NCBI GenBank assembly: GCA_052386975.1
Contig: JBQTJQ010000079.1
Span: forward strand, 1 to 31,286
Direction of reading: 5' to 3'
Origin: JACPFV01 sp052386975
GTDB lineage: Bacteria; Pseudomonadota; Gammaproteobacteria; Nevskiales; Nevskiaceae
DNA: 31,286 bases
The position numbers and the translations under genes are program-made. The notes under the pieces were generated by a model. That model searched no databases. It saw only the letters and a program-made list of their open reading frames with translations, and was not told the DNA's origin. Positions 31,145 through 31,286 of this stretch are shown here, piece by piece (the first letter of the stretch is position 1; each line of letters opens with the position of its first letter).

Positions 31145-31286
31145 ATGCGGACCATCCTGGCGATCACGGCGATGAACTTCCGCGGCATCGGCAACCGCAT
31201 CGGCACGTCGATGGTGATCGTGGTCGGCATCGCCTGCGTGGTCGCCGTGCTGATCGGCATGCTGTCGATGAGCCGCGGCTTCGAGC
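31145..31286 (+). CDS. Second FtsX-type ABC permease (5' part, runs off window)
   Basis: Forty-seven residues are visible: MRTILAITAMNFRGIGNRI followed by a hydrophobic helix (SMVIVVGIACVVAVLIGML) and SMSRGFE, the usual start of a MacB/FtsX-type permease. It begins one base after the previous stop. With the preceding permease it would make a heterodimeric inner-membrane pair served by the ATPase at 29205. Confidence 0.85.
   Translation, partial: MRTILAITAMNFRGIGNRIGTSMVIVVGIACVVAVLIGMLSMSRGFE

Overview
The window is GC-rich and densely coded. It most resembles a gammaproteobacterium of the Xanthomonadales/Nevskiales/Steroidobacterales type. Four things point there: rpoA-rplQ order, the miaB-phoH-ybeY-corC-lnt cluster in the order E. 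coli uses, divergent uvrA and ssb, and GTAG-type REP hairpins of the kind known from Stenotrophomonas and relatives. The affiliation is inferred, not proven. All genes are on the + strand except an enoyl-CoA hydratase-like gene and uvrA. No stretch over 300 bases lacks a gene; the longest gaps are 1223-1408, 6536-6748 and 19537-19785.

Region 1 (1-1300) is the end of a ribosomal operon (rpoA 3' part, rplQ) closed by a strong intrinsic terminator. Region 2 (1300-6600) holds a TonB-dependent receptor with its own promoter and terminator, a TPR plus aspartyl beta-hydroxylase protein, and a convergent crotonase-family gene. Region 3 (6600-12350) is a tightly overlapped operon for an extended TonB energy-transduction machine of the TtpC type: DUF3450, TtpC-like, ExbB, two ExbD, TonB, secreted TPR protein. 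It could power receptors such as the one in region 2. Region 4 (12350-16670) has a DMT permease, an orphan DppC-like permease and a large DUF1302 outer-membrane protein.

Region 5 (16690-22120) holds uvrA, ssb, an unrecognised small protein, a quinone oxidoreductase and a Wzb-like phosphatase. Region 6 (22120-27360) is the tRNA/rRNA-maturation and lipoprotein cluster miaB-phoH-ybeY-corC-lnt. Region 7 (27355-31286) holds a GNAT acetyltransferase and a MacAB/FtsX-type transporter (fusion protein, ATPase, permease, and the start of a second permease).

The most unusual structure is a set of short palindromic repeats from several families packed into gene junctions between 16.6 and 30 kb, with none recognised in the first 16 kb. 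All three GTAG hairpin loci supply the TAG stop codon of a neighbouring gene. Other palindromes form the N-terminus of PhoH, both ends of Lnt, the start of the acetyltransferase, and the whole ATPase-permease gap. No REP-associated transposase lies in the window. Further points of interest are a PhoH whose Walker A lysine is glutamine, and a canonical A AAA AAG slip site that would fuse two overlapping genes in the -1 frame.
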